The notes: generated from the sequence alone by a model not told the origin. 64,000 bases of DNA from Crocinitomix algicola (GCF_001661595.2 NZ_LYPF02000020.1:1-64000), one strand, 5' to 3'. Shown: positions 45,080 to 53,883, counted from the stretch's first letter. Made by a program: numbers and translations.

Positions 45080-45156
45080 AATCTGTTCAAATTATGATTA
45101 GTAAAAAATATAGTTGGTGTTCCTTTAAAGATAACTAAAACTTTTAGATTAAAGAA

Positions 45157-45750
45157 TTAGATGAAAAAATATTTAAAAATATCGAGTAAAAAATGAAGTA
45201 AAAAAAGAGCGCTAACAACTACTAAAGTATGTTGATTTTTAGAGGTTAAACGTGATACTGAAATGAAAAAAAGTATAAAAAACAGATTTAAAAAAATATC
45301 GGCTAAAAGGGGCTCAGTGGTAAATCCTAAACTTACATTCAGAACCAATAGAACAAGAAGTATCATTCCCACCCATTTATATTTTAATGATTTAATTAAG
45401 AAGATTAGCATTGTTATAATGAATCCATAAAATACAAATGCTCCAGAAAAAAGAAACCACGGTTCATTTGCAAAATTGTTAAGCAATTGCAAATCCAAGC
45501 GATCCACCAAAAAACCTACGGTAAACTCATCTGCCAATGCTTTTAATGCAAATGTCAAAACTGCTAAAAACACGATTCCACTCCCCTTTTCTTTTCGATT
45601 TATAATCGCAAATGCCACAGCAACAAGAAATAAAATGAGTTCATTAAAAAAGAAAGGAGCTAAAAATGCTCCCAGTTTAAAAAACGATGTTATCGCATAG
45701 AACAGGAAAATCAAAAAAATTCCAACACTTATCTTTACCTCTCTAATCAC
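45157..45750 (-). CDS. Multi-pass membrane protein, function unknown
   Basis: A 197-aa very hydrophobic protein with about six predicted helices spread over its whole length. No catalytic motif or family is recognised. Translation begins at GTG 45750 because no ATG lies near the map stop; the stop of map ends 1 nt before, so they are one transcript. Location at the end of the map transcript gives no clue to function. Confidence 0.7.
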   Translation of the reverse strand: MIREVKISVGIFLIFLFYAITSFFKLGAFLAPFFFNELILFLVAVAFAIINRKEKGSGIVFLAVLTFALKALADEFTVGFLVDRLDLQLLNNFANEPWFLFSGAFVFYGFIITMLIFLIKSLKYKWVGMILLVLLVLNVSLGFTTEPLLADIFLNLFFILFFISVSRLTSKNQHTLVVVSALFLLHFLLDIFKYFFI

Positions 45751-45751
45751 C

Positions 45752-46528
45752 TTATACTTGTCCTAATGCTTCATAGATATAATCAAAGGTAGATAAGATT
45801 ACAGGTTTACCATCTACTACCGCAACATCATGTTCAAAGTGTGCAGAAGGTTTACCATCACCAGTTAGAATTGTCCAACCATCAGCAAGTTGATTAATTT
45901 TTTCCGTTCCCATATTAATCATCGGCTCTATGGCGATCGTTAATCCGTTTTGAATTTTTTTCCCTCTACCTCTTTTACCATAGTTGGGCACTTGAGGGTC
46001 TTCATGCATCGTTCTACCAATTCCATGTCCAACGAGTTCTTTCACTACCCCATAACCATGACTTTCAGCGTGTTGTTGAATAGCAAAACCAATATCTGAT
46101 ATTCGATTACCAACTCTAGTTGCTTCAATGCCCTTATACAAACACTCTTTGGTAACCTTTAAAAGTTCTTTTGTTTCTTCAGCTACTTCACCAACTTCAA
46201 AAGTATAAGCGTGGTCTCCATAAAAACCATTTAAAATAGCTCCACAATCAACAGAAACGATATCTCCATCTTCAAAAGGTTTATCGTTAGGAATGCCATG
46301 AACAACTTCCGTGTTCGGTGAAATACAAAGGGTGTTTGGAAAATCATATAACCCCAAAAAGCCCGGTATGGCTCCATGATCACGAATGCATTCTTCAGCA
46401 ATTTTATCTAATTCTAAACCGGTCACACCAGGTTTTAGAACTTTAGCGATTTCACCTAAAGTTTTAGAAACAACTAAAGCTGCTTTTCGCATTAATTCAA
46501 TCTCTTCGGCATTTTTGTATATAATCAT
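45752..46528 (-). CDS. map: Type I methionine aminopeptidase
   Basis: A 258-aa enzyme that removes the initiator Met. The five metal ligands fall in recognised blocks: Asp in VSVDCGA and YGDHAY, His in GHGIGRTMHEDP, and Glu in AIEPMINMG and AHFEHDVAV. The start is ATG 46528. A -7 box (TAATTTTG) ends 4 nt before it and a TTG lies 22 nt further upstream, so the mRNA may have no leader. In most bacteria map lies in ribosomal operons, but here it is alone with a membrane-protein gene. Confidence 0.96.
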   Translation of the reverse strand: MIIYKNAEEIELMRKAALVVSKTLGEIAKVLKPGVTGLELDKIAEECIRDHGAIPGFLGLYDFPNTLCISPNTEVVHGIPNDKPFEDGDIVSVDCGAILNGFYGDHAYTFEVGEVAEETKELLKVTKECLYKGIEATRVGNRISDIGFAIQQHAESHGYGVVKELVGHGIGRTMHEDPQVPNYGKRGRGKKIQNGLTIAIEPMINMGTEKINQLADGWTILTGDGKPSAHFEHDVAVVDGKPVILSTFDYIYEALGQV

Positions 46529-46532
46529 AGTA

Positions 46533-46565
46533 CAAAATTAATCATTTGATTTCTTTTGAAATCAA
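46533..46565 (-). promoter_or_regulatory. Promoter of map (candidate leaderless)
   Basis: On the minus strand TTG (46565-46563), 22-nt spacer, TAATTTTG (46540-46533), 4 nt, then ATG. All parts match the Bacteroidota consensus. Confidence 0.45.
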
Positions 46566-46580
46566 CTTTTAAACAAATAA

Positions 46581-46609
46581 AAAACCTCACTCTAACAAGA
46601 ATGAGGTTT
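46581..46609 (-). terminator. Terminator of sucC
   Basis: On the minus strand AACCTCATTCT and AGAGTGAGGTT pair (one mismatch) around a short loop, then TTTTT. It lies about 20 nt after the sucC stop and before map. Confidence 0.8.
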
Positions 46610-46630
46610 ATATTATATATTGATTTTAGT

Positions 46631-47842
46631 CTATTTCAGAACTTTTGATACTAGGTCTGCTGCCTCTTGTAATAGAACTGCAGAGTGAACATTTAATCCT
46701 GACTCGTCAATTAATTTTTTAGCTTCTTCAGCATTTGTTCCTTGTAATCGAACAATGATCGGAACAGGAATTTCTCCCATATTTTTGTATGCATCTACAA
46801 TTCCTTGTGCCACACGATCACATCGAACAATTCCACCAAAAATGTTCACCAAAATGGCTTTTACATTTGGGTCTTTTAGAATTATACGGAAAGCTTTTTC
46901 TACTCGCTCCGCATCCGCTGTTCCACCTACATCAAGAAAGTTGGCAGGATTACCACCTGACAATTTAATGATATCCATTGTCGCCATTGCTAAACCAGCT
47001 CCATTTACCATACACCCAACATTTCCGTCAAGGTTAACATAGTTCAGTCCAGCTTCACCTGCTTCAACTTCTGTTGGATCCTCTTCAGTCACATCTCTCA
47101 TCGCAGCGTAATCTTTATGTCTAAATAAAGCATTGTCATCCAATGTTACTTTCGAATCAACAGCGATAATCTTGTCATCTGAAGTTTTTAATACTGGATT
47201 AATTTCAAACATTGAAGCATCACAACCTTCATAAGCGGAATACAATGCGTATACAAATTTTGTCATTTGTTTAAAAGCTTGTCCGCTTAACCCTAAGTTA
47301 AATGCAATTCTTCTTGCTTGAAAACCTTGAAGCCCAACTCTTGGGTCAACTGCTTCTTTGAAAATTAAATGTGGGGTTTCTTCAGCAACTGTTTCTATAT
47401 CCATTCCTCCTTCTGTAGAATACATAATTATATTCTGCTCACTTTCACGATCTAAAAGCACAGACATGTAAAATTCAGATGGCTCTGATTCTCCTGGATA
47501 GTAAACATCCTCAGCAATAAGAACTTTATTCACCTTTTTTCCTTGCTCATTGGTTTGAGCAGTAACAAGGTGTCCTCCTAGAATTCCTTTTACTTTTTCC
47601 TCAACGTGATCAATTCCTTTTGCTAATACAACTCCGTTAGACTGTGTTTCAGTAACAATTCCTTTTCCTCTTCCACCTGCGTGAATTTGGGCTTTTACCA
47701 CAAACCACTCTGTTCCAGTGTTTGCTGATAATTCTTTTGCTTTTGCGACAGCTTCCTCTGCATTATCCACTACTACTCCTCGCTGAATTGCTACGCCGAA
47801 GCTTTCTAATATTGATTTTCCTTGATATTCGTGTAAATTCAT
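46631..47842 (-). CDS. sucC: Succinyl-CoA synthetase beta subunit (ADP-forming)
   Basis: A 403-aa TCA-cycle subunit (succinyl-CoA + ADP + Pi = succinate + CoA + ATP). It has the ATP-grasp domain (NLHEYQGKSILESFGV, KAQIHAGGRGKGIV) and the C-terminal CoA-ligase-type domain with FLDVGGTA and NIFGGIVRCD. Length is normal. The alpha subunit gene sucD is not adjacent, which often happens in Bacteroidota, so it must be elsewhere. Ends with a terminator at 46581-46609. Confidence 0.96.
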   Translation of the reverse strand: MNLHEYQGKSILESFGVAIQRGVVVDNAEEAVAKAKELSANTGTEWFVVKAQIHAGGRGKGIVTETQSNGVVLAKGIDHVEEKVKGILGGHLVTAQTNEQGKKVNKVLIAEDVYYPGESEPSEFYMSVLLDRESEQNIIMYSTEGGMDIETVAEETPHLIFKEAVDPRVGLQGFQARRIAFNLGLSGQAFKQMTKFVYALYSAYEGCDASMFEINPVLKTSDDKIIAVDSKVTLDDNALFRHKDYAAMRDVTEEDPTEVEAGEAGLNYVNLDGNVGCMVNGAGLAMATMDIIKLSGGNPANFLDVGGTADAERVEKAFRIILKDPNVKAILVNIFGGIVRCDRVAQGIVDAYKNMGEIPVPIIVRLQGTNAEEAKKLIDESGLNVHSAVLLQEAADLVSKVLK

Positions 47843-48062
47843 TTGCTGTTATTTTATGGATTGTAAAAGTAATTTTAATCTTTTTAAATACCAATCAAAT
47901 GAAGTTTTTTTTGGGTAAAACAAAATGAATTGGCGAAACTTTTAACAACAACTTGCCATTAGTCTAAAATTTTTATCATTTCACAGAAAAACACATTTGC
48001 ATAAAACAAGTCTAAAGAGATATTTCTATATTAGAAGCATTAATTAATAAAAAAAAGAAACG

Positions 48063-48323
48063 ATGAGTTATTATAAAACTATTGATGGCGAAAAATATGA
48101 TGGGGAATTATTAGAATTAGCAGAAAAATTAACATCTGGAGCTGGAGATGGTAGATTATCAAAGGACGATGCTTCACAAATTTTAGAAGCTGTTATGGAC
48201 GGGAATAGCTATACAGATATCGAAAAAGCAACTGTTAAATATATCCGTGAGAATTATAAATGGACGGATGCTGCTGACGAGTGGTTCAGAACTGAGATCA
48301 GAAAATGGGCTGCAACTAAATAA
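48063..48323 (+). CDS. Small conserved-looking protein of unknown function
   Basis: An 86-aa soluble protein: an acidic N-terminal half, then SGAGDGRLSKDDASQI, which resembles an EF-hand-like or metal-binding turn (D, G, D, G spacing), and a helical tail ending DEWFRTEIRKWAATK. It has no signal or membrane segment. It stands alone, with a terminator right after it at 48348-48377. The EF-hand resemblance is weak and should not be taken as function. Confidence 0.75.
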   Translation: MSYYKTIDGEKYDGELLELAEKLTSGAGDGRLSKDDASQILEAVMDGNSYTDIEKATVKYIRENYKWTDAADEWFRTEIRKWAATK

Positions 48324-48347
48324 AAACACACTAAACATCTTGAAGAG

Positions 48348-48377
48348 TCCCTCGTTTGATATAAACGGGGGATTTTT
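48348..48377 (+). terminator. Terminator after the 86-aa gene
   Basis: TCCCTCGTTT and AAACGGGGGA pair over 10 bp (one G-T pair), followed by five T. It overlaps the last 2 nt of the convergent YdcF-like gene. Confidence 0.75.
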
Positions 48378-49143
48378 ATATGTATCCAGAAATACGATAA
48401 GAAATATAACCTATCCATTCGTGAATTAAGCGGTACCAATCAATAAAGTTACTTGCATTTGGAATTAGATACTGATCAAAAGAATAACCTCTTATTTCTC
48501 CTGTATAATGATCAGTAGTGAAAGTATCAAAATTCTTAAAACCTGCTTTTTCAAAACAAGCTTTTGCTCTTTTCATATGCATTGCACTTGTCACCAATAA
48601 AACAGAATTTAATTCGGGATATTTTTCTAATAATTTCTTTGAAGCAGTAGCATTTTGATGCGTATTTTTTGATTCGTCTTCAACCAATATATCAGCAGCT
48701 GGAATTCCGAAATCAATTAAATTTTGCTTGAATTGCTCGGCTTCATTCAACTCATCCTCTATCAAGTAACCATTTGAACCAGAGATTAGAATTTTATCTA
48801 CTTTCTTCAAATGATACAAATGCATTGCCTGCCATAACCGATCAGCACCTCTTCTTATGCTCAATCTTTTATGGTTATTATCATATTCTGCCATTCCGGT
48901 CAGAACAATAGCCACATCATAATGCTTTACATCTTTTATCTGCACCCCATCTTCCTCCCATAATCTTGCAAATTCAGAAAAAACTACAGTATTTGTAAAA
49001 AATAAGGTGAAAATAATAGCCAAACGATAAGACCATTTTTTTAGCTTTTCCCGCTTAATTATCCAACCTAAAAAAACAAAAATGAGTATCCAGGAGAATG
49101 GATGCACTAAAAATGCGAAAACTTTCGACAGAATAAAGAACAT
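48376..49143 (-). CDS. YdcF/ElyC family protein (DUF218), membrane-anchored
   Basis: A 255-aa protein with two N-terminal helices (about 5-28 and 38-58) and a DUF218 domain (about 75-240). Domain marks are DVAIVLTGMAEYD, ILISGSNGYL, DESKNTHQNATASKKLL and LLVTSAMHMKRAK. ElyC-like proteins affect cell-envelope polyprenyl carrier metabolism in E. coli; others are of unknown role. It is divergent from the MscS gene, and the two promoters overlap. Function beyond the family is not evident. Confidence 0.9.
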   Translation of the reverse strand: MFFILSKVFAFLVHPFSWILIFVFLGWIIKREKLKKWSYRLAIIFTLFFTNTVVFSEFARLWEEDGVQIKDVKHYDVAIVLTGMAEYDNNHKRLSIRRGADRLWQAMHLYHLKKVDKILISGSNGYLIEDELNEAEQFKQNLIDFGIPAADILVEDESKNTHQNATASKKLLEKYPELNSVLLVTSAMHMKRAKACFEKAGFKNFDTFTTDHYTGEIRGYSFDQYLIPNASNFIDWYRLIHEWIGYISYRISGYI

Positions 49144-49176
49144 AATCGATGATTAACAACAGTTGATTTAGACGCC

Positions 49177-49205
49177 CAAATATAATATATTATCTTTGTT
49201 TCAAA
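49177..49205 (-). promoter_or_regulatory. Promoter of the YdcF-like gene
   Basis: On the minus strand TTTG (49205-49202), 17-nt spacer, TATATTTG (49184-49177). Ends 33 nt before the ATG. It overlaps the -7 box of mscS on the other strand. Confidence 0.5.
49191..49198 (+). promoter_or_regulatory. -7 box of the MscS gene
   Basis: TATCTTTG ends 22 nt before the ATG at 49221. A TTTA (one base off the -33 consensus) sits 20 nt upstream. Confidence 0.45.
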
Positions 49206-49220
49206 CTAAAAATAATTAAC

Positions 49221-50093
49221 ATGCAAGAAGAAACAATCGCTACAAATGAAGTAGCCGCTGAGGCCGCACAATCGGCAGAAAATTGGTCTTTTAATTGGTC
49301 AGAATTACTGGATAAAGGGATTGAATATGGAACAAACCTAGTCATTGCAATTGCTGTTTTGGTGATTGGAATGATTATCGTTAAGCGAATTACCAAAACA
49401 GTATCCAAAGTGCTTTATAAGAGAGATTTTGACAAAGCTCTTCAAGGTTTTTTGGTTAGTTTGGTATCAGTATCACTGAAGGTATTGGTTGTACTAACGG
49501 CACTCAGTCAATTAGGTGTTGAAATGACAAGTTTTATAGCCTTGTTAGGTGCCGCTGGTTTAGCAATTGGTATGGCATTCTCAGGAACTCTTGGGAATTT
49601 TGCAGGTGGCGTTATGCTCCTCATATTCAGACCATATAAAATTGGAGATTATATCGAGGCTCAAGGTGAAACCGGTGTCGTACAACAAATACAAATTTTC
49701 AATACTATTTTACTTACCGTCGATAATAAAACGGTAATTGTTCCAAACGGAACAATGGCAAATGGTAACATCACCAACTACACAGAGCAAAAGAAGCGAA
49801 GAGTAGATTTCACAGTTGGGATTGCATACGGAGATGATTATGAAAAAGCAAAGAGCGTCTTAGAACGATTTATTGCTGAAGATGATAAGATTTTAAAAGA
49901 TGAACCTAATTTTATTGGTTTAGTGACCCTTGCGGATAGCAGTGTTAACATCACTCTTCGAGTTTGGAGTAAAACCGAAGATTATTGGGATGTATATTTT
50001 AGAATGAATGAACGTATTTACAAAGAATTCGGTAAAGAAGGCTTAAATATTCCGTTCCCTCAAATGGATTTACACGTACATAACGTGCAATAA
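49221..50093 (+). CDS. Small-conductance mechanosensitive channel (MscS family)
   Basis: A 290-aa channel that opens under membrane tension to release solutes during hypo-osmotic shock. Three helices lie near 35-60, 78-103 and 108-140. The pore helix region GAAGLAIGMAFSGTLGNFAGG has the MscS Gly/Ala pattern, followed by the beta domain VDNKTVIVPNGTM and a cytoplasmic cage domain. Heptameric inner-membrane location is known for the family. It is followed by a terminator. Confidence 0.95.
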   Translation: MQEETIATNEVAAEAAQSAENWSFNWSELLDKGIEYGTNLVIAIAVLVIGMIIVKRITKTVSKVLYKRDFDKALQGFLVSLVSVSLKVLVVLTALSQLGVEMTSFIALLGAAGLAIGMAFSGTLGNFAGGVMLLIFRPYKIGDYIEAQGETGVVQQIQIFNTILLTVDNKTVIVPNGTMANGNITNYTEQKKRRVDFTVGIAYGDDYEKAKSVLERFIAEDDKILKDEPNFIGLVTLADSSVNITLRVWSKTEDYWDVYFRMNERIYKEFGKEGLNIPFPQMDLHVHNVQ

Positions 50094-50108
50094 AATTTTT
50101 TACAAGTC

Positions 50109-50146
50109 AAAAAAGGTCTTCACTACAAAAATGAAGGCCTTTTTTA
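50109..50146 (+). terminator. Terminator after mscS
   Basis: AAAAAAGGTCTTCA and TGAAGGCCTTTTTT form a 14-bp stem with one G-T pair; the long A and T runs allow use in both directions. Its right arm overlaps the last codon of the convergent GT2 gene. Confidence 0.8.
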
Positions 50147-51394
50147 TTTTAGCTCCAATTGGCGCAAGTGATGAAGTTGATCCTCCACCTTTTTTAAGTC
50201 ACTTTGATCACCATTCGCCTTTAATAATTCATTAACTTGCGAATATAGTCCTTTGTCTGGTTTGCCATTATCTCTAAAGAAATGAACCATTTTAAGAACT
50301 TTAAAAGCATCCATCCATGTGAAGAAACGCTTTACAAAAGCCAATTCGGAACTTGAATTCTTTCTTATTTCAGATAGTGAATTTTGAAAATTCTGTTCTT
50401 CCAAAAACTTGCTTAAAATTGTTAAATCAAATGGATCCATTTTCCATTTAATTTGATCAAAATCTTCTGAGTATAATCGTGGAACTTGTTCTATAAAAAA
50501 TTTTAGTATAGAAAAAGTATCGAAATTATAAGTTAAAAACAAATCTTGTTCTCCACTTATCCATTCTCCTACCGCTCTACCTGTTCCGAAAGGCACACGG
50601 TCAGAAACCCTTGGTGATGGAATTATTTTAGTTGTTTTTAATTCAGTAAATCCACCTAAGGCAATAATTTTATGAATAAAATAAAAATCCTCTCCGGCTT
50701 TTCTTTTATTCATACCTCCTTGTTTTTGATAAGCAAGTGATCGAACGGCCATACTTGAACCAACGGTATGGAATGCATAAGGTAAATTTGCGAATTCCAA
50801 GGCGAGCTTATAATACCTCAAGTGTAGTTCATAATTTGTAATGCCCGAATAAATTCCTGCTGAAAATTCTTGCCCACTCAGAGGATGTTCAAAATGAATG
50901 GCACAACCAGGAGATTTTGGATGAATTTTAAAATGCTCAATTAGTTCAGTAAGATAATTTTTTTCGCAGATTGCATCCGCATCAAAACAGGCTATAATTC
51001 CATCTTTGTTTATTTGATCAAACCGAGCAACAGCCTCATCCATACCTATCTTTCTTGCTAAACCAACTCCAGCATGTTTCTTTGGTAAATTTTCTTCATG
51101 AATCGTAAAACCTTTAATCGAATCTTCATTAACCTTTTTAAAAAAAGTATTTGCCAGTTTAACGGTACTCTGATTATTAGTCTTAATGCCTTCATCATGA
51201 TGAACACCAGAATTGACGACCAAAATTATTTCGACAGCTTCTTTTGGACGATCGGCAGCAAACAACGATTCTAGTGTTTTGAGAACATTTTTTTCATTAA
51301 AACATGGAATGACCACAATTAGACCTAGATCCGTCCTTGGAGGGGTATTGATCGAAGGCGGTTGAAAACCGTATTTATCAAGATAAAAATTCAT
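50144..51394 (-). CDS. Glycosyltransferase family 2
   Basis: A 416-aa GT-A enzyme. The N-terminal block is LGLIVVIPCFNEKNVL, with the metal-binding DXD-like CFDADAIC (about 140) and the GT2 late motif KAGEDFYFIHKI. The start is ATG 51394, overlapping the pdxH stop by one base (TGATG); an in-frame TTG one codon earlier is not needed. It has no membrane helix, so it acts in the cytoplasm. Its substrate is unknown. The unusual operon partners are pdxH and DUF4494. Confidence 0.88.
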   Translation of the reverse strand: MNFYLDKYGFQPPSINTPPRTDLGLIVVIPCFNEKNVLKTLESLFAADRPKEAVEIILVVNSGVHHDEGIKTNNQSTVKLANTFFKKVNEDSIKGFTIHEENLPKKHAGVGLARKIGMDEAVARFDQINKDGIIACFDADAICEKNYLTELIEHFKIHPKSPGCAIHFEHPLSGQEFSAGIYSGITNYELHLRYYKLALEFANLPYAFHTVGSSMAVRSLAYQKQGGMNKRKAGEDFYFIHKIIALGGFTELKTTKIIPSPRVSDRVPFGTGRAVGEWISGEQDLFLTYNFDTFSILKFFIEQVPRLYSEDFDQIKWKMDPFDLTILSKFLEEQNFQNSLSEIRKNSSSELAFVKRFFTWMDAFKVLKMVHFFRDNGKPDKGLYSQVNELLKANGDQSDLKKVEDQLHHLRQLELK

Positions 51395-52032
51395 CAAGGC
51401 GCTAATCGATCAATTTTCCAAGCGTCATTAATTTTATCAAAAGCGTAACGGTCATGAAGTCTTCCTTCACGACCTTGCCAGAATTCAAAATAAGTAGGAA
51501 TAACTTTCAAACCTCCCCAATGAGGAGGACGTGGAACTTCATTTGGAAATTTTTCTTCAAATTCAGAAAACCGCGTATTTAATACCGCTCTACTTTCAAT
51601 AGACGTGCTTTGATTTGAAGCCCAGGCTCCTATTTTTGACTTTCTAGGACGACTGTTAAAATATTCATCCGATTTTTCGCTACTCACCTTTTCTACATTA
51701 CCTTCAATTCGCACTTGACGTTGAGAACAAGGCCAATGAAAAAGAAGTGCTACATTAGGGTTAGCGATAATTTCCTCTCCTTTCCTACTCGTATAATTGG
51801 TATACATAATAAAACCCTCATCATCCATCTCGCGCATGTACAATATTCGGGATGCTGCCCCACCGTTTTTAGCAACTGTGGAAAAAGTAACTGTGTGCGG
51901 TTCAAAACAATCATTTTCAATCGCATCCTGCATCCAATCAGCAAACATTTTCATTGGATTTTGAGTTGTTAAGCCCTCTAGTTTCCCTTTTAAGAAATCC
52001 TCTCTTAACTCATACTTTTTTCCAGTTGACAT
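51394..52032 (-). CDS. pdxH: Pyridoxamine 5'-phosphate oxidase
   Basis: A 212-aa FMN enzyme that oxidises PNP or PMP to the cofactor PLP. Start is ATG 52032; the ORF can be read three codons further to a TTG. Family marks: ADWMQDAIEN, SRILYMREMDDEGFIMYTNY (truncated here), LLFHWPCSQRQVRIEG, SRPRKSKIGAWAS and GREGRLHDRYAF. It overlaps the GT2 gene by one base and follows DUF4494 by 10 nt, so it is the middle gene of an operon. Confidence 0.95.
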   Translation of the reverse strand: MSTGKKYELREDFLKGKLEGLTTQNPMKMFADWMQDAIENDCFEPHTVTFSTVAKNGGAASRILYMREMDDEGFIMYTNYTSRKGEEIIANPNVALLFHWPCSQRQVRIEGNVEKVSSEKSDEYFNSRPRKSKIGAWASNQSTSIESRAVLNTRFSEFEEKFPNEVPRPPHWGGLKVIPTYFEFWQGREGRLHDRYAFDKINDAWKIDRLAP

Positions 52033-52042
52033 AGTTAACAAT

Positions 52043-52585
52043 TTATTCTTCTTCGCTTGCGTTGAAGGCTACATTGACATTCGGTGAAATTATTTCTTCT
52101 TCCTCTTCTTGCGGAGCAATTGAACCTCCTCCATTGTATTCATCTCCTTCAACTTCTCCTGGTTCAAATGGGAATATTTCAACAATTGGAGTCACAGAAA
52201 TCATTGGTATTTCAAAGGTAACCATCAAACCTTTTAAACTTTCTTCAATTCTTTCGTAGGCTGATTTTACTGAATGAGCTGAAACTAAAAAATTATTATT
52301 GACCTTTTTTTCTTTTCCAGAATCTGCATCTTCAGTAATATATGACACTTTACATTTGTACCAATCCTCTGCATCGTCATAATGAAAAATATCAGCGTAA
52401 TCTGTTTTCGCTATTGATGTCACTAAAAATTCACCTCTCACAAATTCACCAACTTCTTGATAAATTCTTGCTTCTGCCTCTGTAAATGACAATGAACTCA
52501 CCAAATATGGTTCAGTCACCCGTTTTAGCGTTCCATCTTGAAATTCTTTTGTAAACTTTACTTTTACGGTATACCAACTATTCAT
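52043..52585 (-). CDS. DUF4494 family protein
   Basis: A 180-aa soluble protein with the DUF4494 signature: WYTVKVKFTKEFQDGTLKR, TEAEARIYQEV and FHYDDAEDWYKCKVSYI. The acidic C-terminal tail (EEEEEII) is low-complexity. DUF4494 is mostly found in Bacteroidota and has no known function. First gene of the operon with pdxH and GT2, with a -7 box 19 nt upstream of the ATG. Confidence 0.85.
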   Translation of the reverse strand: MNSWYTVKVKFTKEFQDGTLKRVTEPYLVSSLSFTEAEARIYQEVGEFVRGEFLVTSIAKTDYADIFHYDDAEDWYKCKVSYITEDADSGKEKKVNNNFLVSAHSVKSAYERIEESLKGLMVTFEIPMISVTPIVEIFPFEPGEVEGDEYNGGGSIAPQEEEEEIISPNVNVAFNASEEE

Positions 52586-52604
52586 GTGCTAAAATTAATT
52601 TGCA

Positions 52605-52612
52605 CAAAAATA
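52605..52612 (-). promoter_or_regulatory. -7 box of the DUF4494-pdxH-GT2 operon
   Basis: Reads TATTTTTG on the minus strand, 19 nt before the ATG at 52585. No clear -33. Confidence 0.4.
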
Positions 52613-52740
52613 AGGATATTCAACTAGGAATAAGAAAAAGTTGCTTGGAATTTAACTTGAATAAACAATAGTTTTAATCAACCATACAGACTCCCACTTA
52701 TAAAATGAAAACAGTTGGAATTGATTTACACAAGCCTGAC

Positions 52741-53820
52741 TTAAAACTCATATATTTTACCGTTCCACCATACTGCAAATGCGGTTCTGCTGAACTTTAA
52801 CAAGATTGTATTCCCTTGTAATCTAAAACTTTCAACCCGTTGACGCGTAATTTCAATTTCTTTCCCTCTTACAAAAGCATTTACACCTCCCCATTGATTA
52901 GTAAACGCCATAATCCCCCCATCAATTTGAGGTTCAACTACAGTGCTATTATAGATTCGATAAATATTCTCATTATACCAAACTTTTGTGGCTCCAATAT
53001 CATTGAAAACTACTAAACTGTCACGAACAATAATATTCTGAAGATCATAACCAAGTTCGGAAATTCGTTCTTCCCGATACACCCGATGAACCCCACCGGC
53101 ATCTTGATAATAAATAAAATTATCTCCACACTGATAGCGCTGAGCATGCTGTTGTTCTGCATCTATAACATAACCATTATCGAACACTGTAAACGTACCA
53201 TTTATTGGATCATTAAAAGCTGCTACATCCTGTCCACAAGAAAAATCTAAATGTTGATTCGTACTTAAAAGGTTAAAGAATTTTCCACGCCAAAATAACT
53301 GAGCGCTACCTGTATTATCCCGATAAACAAATACATTAGAACCAACGTTAGAAGCCGAGAAGGGATAATCCCCAACTACCATAGCGACATCTCTTACTTC
53401 ATCTTGATAATAATATTTTACATAGCCACCTATAGCATCTTGAAATACAACAAGGCTGTCACCATAACCATAGCCTAAAGCATTAGAAGTTAGTATGTGA
53501 CGAATCCCTCTGTCAAAAACTCGAATCACATTTGCTGTCCGCATAACTAATAGATTGTCAGTTACGTGAATGTCGTTGTAGGTTTGCCCCATTAAGGTTT
53601 GTTCTCCTTCATAAATAACAAATACATCTCCTTTCGAATCGACAAAACAAACATATTCGTTTCCTACAAAAACCTCTGCTGCCTGCTGATAATAAATTTT
53701 CTCAAAAATTCCAGAATTGAACTGAAAAAGTCTAAAGTTTGCATCCGTGAAAACATTCATGTTTTGACCAAACAGCGAACTTGTAATTAAAGTAAAGAAT
53801 AGAATAATTATATATTTCAT
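52741..53820 (-). CDS. Secreted repeat protein, probable beta-propeller-like, function unknown
   Basis: A 359-aa exported protein with a signal peptide ending near residue 19 (SLFGQ). Nearly the whole chain is a series of about ten units of roughly 30-40 residues with the pattern hydrophobic-hydrophobic-x-D-x-x-G-x6-aromatic-x-x-G/N: for example VVFQDAIGGYVKYYYQ, VYRDNTGSAQLFWRG, AAFNDPINGTFTVFDNG, YYQDAGGVHRVYREE and VVFNDIGATKVWYNE. This fits a propeller or beta-solenoid. No sorting domain or lipobox is present, so it is probably periplasmic. I recognise no named family. Confidence 0.75.
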   Translation of the reverse strand: MKYIIILFFTLITSSLFGQNMNVFTDANFRLFQFNSGIFEKIYYQQAAEVFVGNEYVCFVDSKGDVFVIYEGEQTLMGQTYNDIHVTDNLLVMRTANVIRVFDRGIRHILTSNALGYGYGDSLVVFQDAIGGYVKYYYQDEVRDVAMVVGDYPFSASNVGSNVFVYRDNTGSAQLFWRGKFFNLLSTNQHLDFSCGQDVAAFNDPINGTFTVFDNGYVIDAEQQHAQRYQCGDNFIYYQDAGGVHRVYREERISELGYDLQNIIVRDSLVVFNDIGATKVWYNENIYRIYNSTVVEPQIDGGIMAFTNQWGGVNAFVRGKEIEITRQRVESFRLQGNTILLKFSRTAFAVWWNGKIYEF

Positions 53821-53852
53821 AAGTACGAATATGGGAATAATTTTAACAAAAA

Positions 53853-53883
53853 AAATGCCAACATCGTGTTGATGTTGGCATTT
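53853..53883 (-). terminator. Terminator of the subtilase gene
   Basis: On the minus strand AAATGCCAACATC and GATGTTGGCATTT form a 13-bp perfect stem with a 5-nt loop, followed by a run of T. It lies about 20 nt past the stop at 53903. Confidence 0.85.
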
